From Tachypleus tridentatus (lineage: Eukaryota > Arthropoda > Merostomata > Xiphosura > Limulidae), in assembly GCF_004210375.1 (NCBI RefSeq), contig NC_134829.1:28722034-28786033 (forward strand): a stretch of DNA of 64,000 nt, written 5' to 3'. Position 1 is the stretch's first letter. Each line of letters starts with the position of its first letter. Positions 25,391 through 36,100 of this stretch are shown here, in pieces. The notes below the pieces were generated by a model. That model did no database searches. It worked only from the letters and a program-made list of their open reading frames with translations, and was not told where the DNA came from. The translations under genes and the position numbers were made by a program.

Positions 25391-27080
25391 AACTCAGTTT
25401 CTTCCCAGAATATGACTGAGAATCTTTGCTGCTGTTTACATAAGCAAATACTTTCCCAACATGAGTTTCAAATTTGCCTTCCATAGATCCTGGAACAACA
25501 TTTTCAAGTTCTCAGATGCAGGAGAAGGTGTTTCCAAATGCTAAAATATTATCGACATTGACCAGACTCTCTAATTGCACTCTCTTGAATATAAACTTCG
25601 TCAGACATTTAAAAGTAGCTGTTTAATTGCAAAAACCAAATTTCATGACTAAATTCACACAGATCATCTCCTGTACTGAGAGCAATCGTAACATTGTTTA
25701 CGTCTTGCACCTTGACTTGCCAATATTCAGATACTAAAACCAAGGTTTTAGACCAATGAGAGCCTTCTTGCATAACCAGACATTCATTTGTTCATAGTAA
25801 AGAGGTGCCCATGCAAGCTATAAAATTTACTTGTCAAAAATCCATGCAGAAACTTGGCATATCTTTCTTCTCTTTGACGATTTACTGAAGGTGATTATAG
25901 CCTGTAGTATTTGCTGTATGTTAGTGTTTGCAAGTTCCTTCCTTGCTTCTAGGAAGTTATTTATCAAAAACGTATCATTTGTGTCTGTGTGGTACTTATT
26001 CATTGTTTTTCTACCTAATCATCTGTCTCTTCCTACAAACACATTGACATATTAAACTAAAAAAAATACTGAGTTGAATTTACTGTATTGGATTTAGATT
26101 ACCAGTAAAGTCGTCACCCAACACATTAAGATGCGTTATTAGCCTCATACGTGCCTTTTTATAGTTTTGCAGTAGACCCAACCCTAGTATTACCGCTAGC
26201 ATCAATTATTTCAGTTTCATATATCATGCCTATGAACACTAATGCATATAGTTTGATAATAAATCATTCATAATTACAAATTAACACTGGAATATAATAT
26301 ATTGTCAAGCAGATCACTGCCCAAGTTATTTCCTCTTTCGTGGAGAAAGGACAGTTTATTTCAGGCATGACTCCTGAAATAATGGTTCACAGCCTTGAAA
26401 CATTAGACTAAGTTTGGATGAACAGCATTTGTGTACACGAAAATATGGTTACACCCTTTCTTACATTCCTGTGTTCCAGGGCTTGATCTGGATAGCACTG
26501 TATGACTTTCCACATCAGTTCACCCACCGTACGGGCAAAACCGTACAGCACATACATAATGATCTCATCTGAAGAGCTTGTTCACGAGGATTTTCAATGT
26601 TCCTGTGTCTACCAGGAACTCAAACTCTTCCTTCGTGCCCTTATAAACACACATTAGGCTCCATACAGCACTTAAAGAGCTGGGGTGATCACTATACCTT
26701 TTGGTACCAAGTTGCCTACAGTGACCCCCTCTCCCCAATAGCAGTCATACTTGTCTTCGGTTCCAAGAATTTCTCAGAATATTTACCATATCATCTAATG
26801 CTTTTTTTGTTGTCATTATGGATATTATAACCTAATGGCCGACACCAATATTCCCTGTCTCCTTTGTTGAAGAGCAAGATACTGGCATTATAGTTTGGTG
26901 GTTACTTGAGTCATTAGCTGGAACTAATAGCCCTATAATCTTTCCTGTGTTGCAAAGAACGGACAGTTTTATCGCAAATGCTCTCAAACCTACAAGCAAA
27001 GCAGTTGCTTTACTTTTTTCTCTTTTATAATGTCCAGACGTAGGCATTGACCATTGCTGTAGTGTATGTGAATATGACAT
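25380..27080 (-). pseudogene. Decayed Ty3/gypsy retrotransposon (gag zinc knuckle?, protease?, reverse transcriptase)
   Basis: Minus-strand frames, broken by stops and frameshifts, read through Ty3/gypsy pol. From about 25990 down: an ILQAIITFSKSS segment like the RT entry block, EYWQVKVQDVNNVTIALST, then KFGFCN and TATFKCLTKF (family: MPFGLCNAPATF), then LVNVDNILAFGNTF, where the catalytic YVDD is degraded to NVDN, then FQDLWKANLKL. Upstream, near 27050, SGHYKREKSK resembles a gag zinc-knuckle end with its cysteines lost, followed by LSVLCNTG, a possible protease site. Inactive. LTRs not found. Confidence 0.8.
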
Positions 27081-27719
27081 GAGCGAACCATGTAGCCTTG
27101 TAATGAGGTATGTGAAAGGTCTTGCACAGCCTTGTTTGTCAACTCACTCTACATCAGGGTGGTAGCCTCACGTTTTTTTCCAATGGACATGCTAAATGTT
27201 AACAATGATGTAAACACTTGACATCATCCGTCGGTGGAATTGCCACTACAGCTGTCATTCCAGTGGGTCAAGTCATTAATGCATGGCGTGCCTAACGCTT
27301 TGACAGTCATCTTGCCGCTCCTCACGCAATCATATAATAATACTGAGGGCCAGACCATTTAAGCTCAGGACTAGGCATTGCATTGCTTCTTTGAGAAGCT
27401 GGTTCAGATCATCTTGTCTTGAACATCAGACATATAAGATTTGCCTCCTCAAATGTTACATGTACCTGCCAAAAAACTTTCATAATCTTGATGGATGGCA
27501 CAAAGACATTAACGTTCTTCAATGGGTAACAAGTCTTTGAACAAAGCTATAATGCCACAAACTATTCCAGGTGGTTCATTGTACAACTCTGCAAGAACCC
27601 AGGTGGTGTCAAAAGCTACCATCATTGTCAATGGAAATCTTTTCTGTCCTTCCCATGGGTGACTGTTGCTTCCTGTTAAAAAGGCAACCGACAAAATTCA
27701 TCTCTCACTGACACGTATA

Positions 27720-29040
27720 AGCTATGTCCACTAGTTACTTGTGATCTTAAGCAGAGCTTGTGGTGTAATATTCTAACTACAATTACCTAGGTGTTTGGTA
27801 GACACCTCCCTATACAGTATTTAACTCTCCAGTTGTCAATACTTCCCTTTTACCCAGATTGATACTAAAAAAACAATGTTTCCATGGTTTGAGAGCGCCA
27901 CCTGCAAACAGGTCTTTCAGAAGTACTTTCTACCATGACAGAAAAGGTATGTGTGTAACCACTCTAATTTATATTCATCTGGTAGAATATCCGTAAGCCT
28001 TTTCAGTATCAGCTGTTAGAAGGTTATGTGATTAAAGTATTTATGAATAATAATTATAGTACTGTGAAACAAAATTGCTTTGTCTCTTTGCACTTTATAG
28101 TAAGATGTGTATTCTGCCTAAGAGGATAATCCACTATGACATGAAATCTCATTCATAGGAATTGACACTTATATAATTTCTGGTCAAGCTTGGTATTGGC
28201 TAAATGTAAAAACTAACTTACTGTGAGGGAAAAAAGAAGTTAGAAGATAACGCTGTTAAAAGAAAAAGGACGAACGTTTTCCGAACAATTCTATTAGTGA
28301 AGACTCCCATGTTCAAGATCATCGAGTTTATTTTGCTTGTTTCGAGAAAACGAAAGTAGCATTTAAGAGAAATGACTGGTTTTAATTTGTACAAGTACAC
28401 GCTTTCTTATTTGTCAAATAGTAAAGGTTATTTTCACTTTTAACTTTTCTAGTCTCAATGCTTTACACACTGAAATCTGCGATATAATCAAAATCACTTT
28501 TAATTTCCTGAACGAATTTGCTGTTAACTACGTGTTTGCCTGACATTTTAGAAAAATCGGTTTTTATCTAAAAATACTACATTCATATAGCCAATTGTAT
28601 GAAACAATGTACACATCGAGAACAACAGCAGTATCAACTATTAGCATCTTATTGGAGAATGGGATAGGAGTGTACTAAACTGAATTAGCCAGAAGCAACG
28701 TTCCATTGTTAACATTTTTGAAATATTTGTGTCAAATGTGAAAAATTCAACGTATGTCATACAGTAAGAGATAAATTGCCAAACTAAGGTAAAAATGTGC
28801 TCGTATTTTTTAATATAAAACGCAGTGATTTTTGATTTCATTATATACATTATACGACACCCAAATTTTTACAATATTTCACTCATTTGTAAGCGATAAA
28901 CAAACCAACGACACTTCTACTGCGACGTTTATAGTAAACTTTTATGACGTTTTAGGGAGGAGTAACCAATTTGCAAAAAAAAATGAACAAAATAGCGTAG
29001 CCTAGGGTAGAATTGAACCTGCAACGTTCTGACCTTAAGT
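27720..29040. other. Intergenic, no feature seen
   Basis: AT-rich. The frames at 28218-28400 and 28641-28850 (minus) have no recognisable content. Confidence 0.55.
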
Positions 29041-29045
29041 ACAGC

Positions 29046-29325
29046 TTCTGGGATACTCTTTGCCAACGAATAGAATTGATCCTTACATTACAAAAAGCAC
29101 CCCCCCCGCAATGACACAGCAGTATGTCTGTGGACTCGCACTGCTAGAAATCAAGTTTTGATACCCACAGTGGGCAAAGCAAAGATAGCCCATTATGGAG
29201 CTTCGTAACTAATCCCAAACAAACAATACTCCTACAGCTCAAAAGGCAATCATGTTCAGTGCCAAGGATTCAAACCGACAATTTGCAGATTACAAACAGA
29301 GTACTCTAGCCACAAGCCACCACTA
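29046..29325 (-). mobile_element. SINE-A copy (truncated), split by a SINE-B insertion
   Basis: Left piece 29046-29100 has ACTCTTTGCCAACGAATAG; right piece 29232-29325 has AAAAGGCAATCATGTTCAG and then the degraded tRNA-like head. Together they match internal and head segments of the SINE-A family. Its DNA is interrupted by the element at 29105-29231. Confidence 0.7.
29105..29231 (+). mobile_element. SINE-B copy nested in SINE-A
   Basis: Short tRNA-derived element: ACACAGCAGTATGTCTGTGG (degraded A-box region), AAGTTTTGATACCCACAGTG (B-box region), GATAGCCCATTATGGAGCTT, and the tail CCCAAACAAACAA. Same family as the copies at 57.5, 58.9 and 60.9 kb. Confidence 0.75.
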
Positions 29326-29339
29326 GCTGATACACTATA

Positions 29340-32300
29340 ACGATGACTGCTAAATCTATTCAGTTGGACAATAGATCAAAAGTTAGTGGTGGTTGATCAA
29401 AGTTTGAGATAATTATGAGCTTATAACATTGTGTAGCTTTACAAAAATATTCAGATACAAAAAATCTTCTAAACTTCTTTAGCACTTCCCCTCAAGTTAA
29501 TGCAGACAACTTCCTCTAGTGTCACATGGCTACTAAATACTGTTATATTTAGCATCTCCTGTAAAACGTAACACATGCTGCAAAGAAATTTAAAATTTAC
29601 AAGTTTCATATACTTAAAATTAATTTTATGTTACATATTACTCTGAAAAAGATTTAATTATTTTGATCTGTTGTTAGTTGTGCGGAAAATACGCTGCCCT
29701 AATGTTAGTTTCCTTTAGTTCTAAAAACAAGTTTTATAGTAATGAACAATCACAACTTCTCTGACTGGATAATTATTTTTGTATGCCCAAACTGTATCAT
29801 GTGAATAGAGGTCATCGACTCATACTTTTAAGTGCCATCTTCTGTACAATTTAGCTTTGAAGCTTCCTTTACTCTTTTTAGAATAGATACTTGTGACATG
29901 GGTTGTATTTCATGAAGCCTTCTTACTATGACTAAAAAACAGCACTTCAGAAAGTATGTAAACTCATTGTTCTATTTCATCTATCACACTTAAAATTCTC
30001 AGATTCAAACAGTGTAAACTCATGCCCACAACAAAAGATGGGTTCCTGTTATGCTGTAATAAGCACTAAGGACCTTTCATTAGTTTAAGGTCCTAAAATA
30101 ACTTTCTCAATGATATTGGCTTGAATATAAGATGTAAAGAACAAATGAATTTTTCAAAATTTAACATCTAACTTTAGTGATTCTCAAATTTATTACTTTC
30201 CTAAAAAGTTACCACATATTTTTGCACAAAATTCAGTTAAAAGATAGGGCTATAAAGTTGTTTTAAATCTACTACTAATATGAAGAATAACTTTAAAGTA
30301 GCATCTCAGTTTACCCATGAACCAAGTTCTCTCATTACTCTACTCTTATGAATACTCTAATGAATTGTTTATTGCAGTTTTTAGCTTATTATCTCCCTTC
30401 AAAGATTTTCAGTTGATTGATTTTTCAGAAATGGGTAAATGGAAAGAATACTTGGATAACACTAACATCTCACAGAAATTCATAGAACCAACCCAACTCT
30501 TAAACTCCAAATTATGAAAAAAAAAAAAAAACTTTTCAGTGAAGTGAAATAACTGGTAAAATATTTTTATCCTCGTTATAAAATAACAATCCACAATGTA
30601 TTTCAATCTATTTAAAAAAATAGAATTAAATGAAATTCAATTTTCCTAAAAAGCTAAATGAAAAGTGGGTTAATCCACTTTGAAATTAAATTATTTTTAA
30701 TGGTTCTTATGCACAAAGATATCAATATAAACTAAATTATTACTATATATTAGAATATTCCTTCAAACAAAGGTATTAAAATAGAACTTACATGTGTCAA
30801 GATTTATTCCATTCTACAAAACTGTCGTAAACCTTTACTGATCCCAATTATTTCATAATTTTAAATTCAGAGCATAAACAACTGAAGCCTAATACCATGG
30901 GCAAAGTAATGACCACTGATCTGTGTGAAAGTTATCTAACCTATACGATCTTTACCATACACCTCAAACTGACTATAACCAGATAGTTATAATATTTAAC
31001 CATTTCTGTTCCATAACACTTCAAACATACAAGAACCTTGATATCTTTTGAGTCTCATGAAGTAAAAGGTATTGAAAATCAGCATTATACTGAAATATGG
31101 AAATCCCATTATCCACCAAAAAACCCTTAAAATATATATCTATGTGCACTCAACACTAAGTTTTCAAAAGTGAACATGTCAAAAGCCATACTAAAAAGGT
31201 AAAAACCATAAACTGCTTGAAAGATATTCATTTGTGTTTGACAGCATACAAACAGTGGGTTTTATACTTGAAGATATGTATCAGTAGCAGTACACACAAT
31301 ATAAATATGAATTAACTTTTCCAATATTTTTTGTTATTGTAAATAGCTGAAATGAAAAAGTTCTATTTTTCATATAAAATATTAATTGAAACTCATTTTC
31401 ATGTAAGTATATAAATAACTTTAAACCTGTTAATGGAAAATCAAACTTCTTTGAAAGTTCAAGCAGGTCTTAAAACTTAAATATTGATTAATCTGCACTT
31501 TAAAACAACTTTAGCAACCAACATAGTGGAATATGTTTTGTTTTTTTATTCTGACAGAAAATGAAAATGTAAACAAATTTAAAATGGATTTTAAAACTCA
31601 AGTTACCCTTAAATGTTTTGGCAATTTTAATACAAAAATAAACCTGAAAAACATCTTTCAAAATCTTTAGTAAATCTGACAGATTTATTAACTGATCAAA
31701 ATAAAGTCTAAAACAATAAAAAGTAAAATTAATTTTGAAAAAAAGTTATTACCGAAATCCACTAAAAATGAAATAAACTTGGTAGTTTTGCTAAAGTTTA
31801 TGGAAGAAATAAAACTTAAAACCAACTACTTAAAAATAAGTTCTATATGTGTTTTGTTATTCAAATGAAGAAAAATAAACATTGGCCCCAGAAAGTAGTA
31901 CAGTATTATACTAAACAAATATTAGCCTAAAAATAACCATTTAATTGTAAGTAAATCAGCATACATCAAATGAATAATTTCACTCTTCCCTTTTCTCTAA
32001 ACATTTCACTGATTAAATTACCTTTAGCAGTTCACAATATCTATATAAACAAATTAAGAAAGCATACAAAAATAACAATGAAATTTCCCTAAGAAAGTCA
32101 GTATGAAATATCCTTGTATAAAGTTTGGAATTTGGCAACTATGGATTAGTTGTATAATAACAAAAAATAAAAATTCAGATGCCATATTTTTTTAGTGAAG
32201 TATGATCAAAAACAAGAAAGATGTGTAACACTTCAAATACTATAACCTTATTCTGCAGTTGAGCAACCTTGGAGGAAACTTGTGTATACAAGTTATAACT

Positions 32301-32428
32301 ATATATCATAGAAACATCAAAACAATTACTCTTTGATTTAATAAAATGTTCTCTCTTGTTTCCATGCAAAAATACTCAAAATGTTATACATTCAAAATTG
32401 GTTTTTCTTGTGGTAGGTGTAAAAAAAG
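29340..32428. other. Intergenic / glycogenin 3' flank, no further gene seen
   Basis: Contains the glycogenin 3' UTR immediately below 32429 (end not determined; TTTATT, an AATAAA on the minus strand, at about 31684 is one possible polyadenylation signal) and A-rich runs such as 30519-30531. No homology recognised. Confidence 0.5.
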
Positions 32429-33124
32429 TTAGATATATTGTGGCTTCTTCATTAGGAAATCTAACCTCTTCAGAATATTATCAGAGCTGTCTTGGCCAAG
32501 ATAATCCATTCGTCCTTGTTCCCAGGCAAACATACCTCGGAAATCTCCCACATCTGCCCCTGGAATATCAGTTTTCTTTGTTATATTTTCTTCTGAGGTC
32601 AACTTCTCAGACGATGCTGTAGGTTCAAAAGTCTTGGAAGATTTTTCTTCAGGTGGTAACACAGAGGTCTCTTCAGTTTCATTTGTTTCTTCTAATAGGG
32701 TCAATTCTTTCAGGTTTTCTTCTACATCAATATTTACTCCTACTGTTGATTTTTCCTCTCTTGTAGGCTTGAGAGATTCATCATTAGAAATGTTTTGTGA
32801 AGGAGCTTCTGGAGGTACTTCAACAGAATTTGTCAAAGATTCATCTCTTGATTTTTGAGAAGTAGGTCTTGAAACAGATCCACTTTCAGCCATCTCAGGA
32901 AGATCTTTAGAAGTATGAGAAATTTTGAAAGATTCATCTCTTGAAGATTTTCTAGAAGTAGGTCTTGAAACAGATCCACTTTCATCTGTTATAATGTCTG
33001 GGTAGGTTCTGAAAGATGGAGGAGTGGGAAGGCTCTCAACAGCTTGAGTTACAGGCGATGGGAAGAAGCTTATAAGCTCTTCAGCTGTGACATACTTTCG
33101 AACGTGCGCATGTGTCCGAATATC
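32429..33124 (-). CDS. GYG: Glycogenin coding exon 6: variable tail and synthase-binding C-terminus
   Basis: 231 codons plus TAA. A Ser/Thr/Glu-rich variable region includes an in-frame tandem duplication with a period of about 96 bp ([10 protein letters not shown]...KS.RDES twice, 33030-32834). The last 31 residues start [17 protein letters not shown] and match the conserved motif by which glycogenin holds glycogen synthase. Six codons follow that motif's usual end. Confidence 0.93.
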   Translation of the reverse strand, partial: DIRTHAHVRKYVTAEELISFFPSPVTQAVESLPTPPSFRTYPDIITDESGSVSRPTSRKSSRDESFKISHTSKDLPEMAESGSVSRPTSQKSRDESLTNSVEVPPEAPSQNISNDESLKPTREEKSTVGVNIDVEENLKELTLLEETNETEETSVLPPEEKSSKTFEPTASSEKLTSEENITKKTDIPGADVGDFRGMFAWEQGRMDYLGQDSSDNILKRLDFLMKKPQYI

Positions 33125-36100
33125 CTGAGTTACATAATCACAACAGTAATGTTAAAATTTAATGCAACATAGATATAAAAATTCTTACAAACACTAACTT
33201 GTTTTATTACCAAGTAATTTTAAAGAGTAACAGATAGATTTAAAACTAATATGAAATATAATAAACACAATATGAGAGCAACTGTACCCTGAATATTTTA
33301 GTGATAAATCATAAAACAAAATTGCTTATTGACAAAAGGTAAAAATTTTAGTCAGACTATCTACAGTTTTAAAATTAATGTGATGATCGAACAAGGAAAT
33401 ATTGACATGACATTTTACAATTTTCTACAGTAATTATTAGAAAGTCATATTTAAAATGATTATTTGTACCAAGTCCAAACTTTCCTCAATAAAAAAACGA
33501 TTCTCAATGCATCTGTTATTTTTGTAAATGGCAAATAATTTAAGGTAAAATAATTTCAAAAGTTAGGTTTTTTTCTAAGTAGCATGTGGTTATTAAGAAG
33601 TAGATATACCTCAGATAATAAAGGAAACACTCTCTTGTTAAAGATACTCAACCAAAATTGCACAAATTGAGCATATGTGGGATGAACATTGGCTGAAGGT
33701 GACATCTGACCAGTCTGTGGGTGGAATTTAACATGCCATGGTTTATAGGAACCAAAGAAATGAACAATTTTCACATTTCTTCCAAATCTATAAAAATGAA
33801 AAATTTAACATTATTGACTCAATATGATAACTAATGTTTAAATATAACCACAGCAGCATACTAATGTGAATATAACTAGAAACAAAAAATATAAAATAGA
33901 ATCTTTTATTTTCACTTAAATTTCTACATTTCAACTGATGATTTAACTTTGAAAGGCTTAAATAATACTTCTCATTAAAACTTGAAATTAACTTATTTAC
34001 ATCTGATCTAAAAACACAAGAAGCAAAGTATTAGTAAATAAAAGATAATTTACTCTTAAACAAAAACTTTTGCTATAATTATGCCACGTGTGTATGATTT
34101 GGAATAAAAGACTATTCCTTGTCACTACAGTGACAAGATTTACATTTAATGAATACACTTACTGTTTGAAAGCAGGAGTATAGGTGTAACTGACATTTGC
34201 CATTAGGTTGTAAATAAATGGTAACTTGTGAGATATGTTAAGAGCCCAGTTTCTGAAATACATGTTCAGCAGTCCCTGGTCACCACCTGGCAAATCAGTT
34301 ATCATTACAAATATGGCCTTTGAATAGAGCAATAATTTAAGCCTAAAATGATTTACTATTAAACTGCAACAAGGAATTATGAATTCTCGTAACATATTTA
34401 GTGTTTTAAATCTTTCATTATAAATCACATTTAAAACAATTTTATTTAATTAGTCAAATATTGTTTTTTTAATTTTGCACAAAGCTATACAAGGACTATT
34501 TGCACTAGCTGTCCCCAATTTAGCAGTGTAAGGCTAGAGGGAAGGCAGTCACCACCACCCAAACTCTTAGGCAACTCTTACCAACGAATAGTGGGATTGA
34601 CTGTCACATTATAATGCCCACAAGAATTAAAGAGAGCATGTTTGGTGTGACAGAGATCCGAACCCACGACCCTCGAATTACAAGTCGAGCACTTCAACCA
34701 CCTGGCCATGCTAGTCGAATAATTTAAGGCATACAATTACTTCATTTCTCTTCACTCCTATCTGCCTTATTCTTGGTTCATTACTGTACAAATCAAGTTG
34801 CTATACTCACTTATAAAATACCTTTTACTGAACTTGAAGGAGGCAGATATCAGTAAGATAATTTCCCCAAACTGTAATACTTAAGTTCACAATTTAAATG
34901 TTTCCATACCGTCAAAGCTGCCTTGCTGCTCAGCAAACTCGATCAATCCACAGAAAGTTTCCATAGCAGGAACATAAACAAATACACCACTATTAAAGCA
35001 GTCTGGCCACCCAATATCTGGTACAGCTGAAATTTCATCTCGTTCAAACAGCTCATCACAATTCTGAACCACCTAATGGTAAATATTGGAATATTTAAGA
35101 CATTCTTGAACTTTAAACTTAAATGTTAAAAAGGTTGAAAAAAAAAAAAAACAAGACAAAAATGTTTCTATTAGTAAAAATGAATTAAATTTTACTCTGT
35201 TGATCACACAGTGATTGCATAAACCCTAAAGTTTAAACATTTACAAGAATAATATATTAAATCATTTCAAAAACTAGTTTTGTGAAAAATATTCAACCAC
35301 ACTTGCTGCATATTCATGTTTCCAATGGTCAAGTTAACACATACAATCCCCCTTTCCAATTGAACATTATTCATATAACTGCTTTCAATTAGAGACAAAT
35401 GAGTTATTCCTAATGGATATTTCATTGTTAATCAATGGTACTATAAAGACTGGTATCTAAGATTTAATATTATTGGTTAAATTCCTACAAACATCTCTTC
35501 CAGATACCTTTATACATTTTTACAAAAGGAACTGACAAACCCAAGGCCAATGTTTCACATGAAAAGGACTTTTGAAGCTCATACAGCTTAAATTGAAAAG
35601 TAATTGTGTAATTTACACTCACACCTACCTTTATTATTCTATTGAGAAAATCATAGAGGATTTTGTTTTGTGTTTTATTGGGGGAGAGACAAACTCGTCC
35701 AAGAAATTCAGTTTGACAAGAGGGTCTCAGAAATATCTAGTGATCAACAAATGTTTCCAACTAATATATGAAGCTTTGCTAAATGGCTAGGTTATCCAAA
35801 TAAAATTAGTAATTTTAAACAATATTCCCCCACCCATACAGAATACCCACTACCTTAGAGAAACTTAGAAATTAAACATTTTACACCCTTGATAACTTAA
35901 GCTTTAGAAGATAATTCACTTTTTACTGATTCTTCAAGGTCATAGTAGTTAAGTGATTTTTTGAGAAGTGTGAACATTTCTGTACTAATTATGTTTACCA
36001 ATGGGGAATTGTGTATTATGTTATTGACATATAGATACAGAATAAAACTTAAAAAAAAAATAAAGTCAACCTCCTTCACGTACCTTTCAAAACTGAAGTA

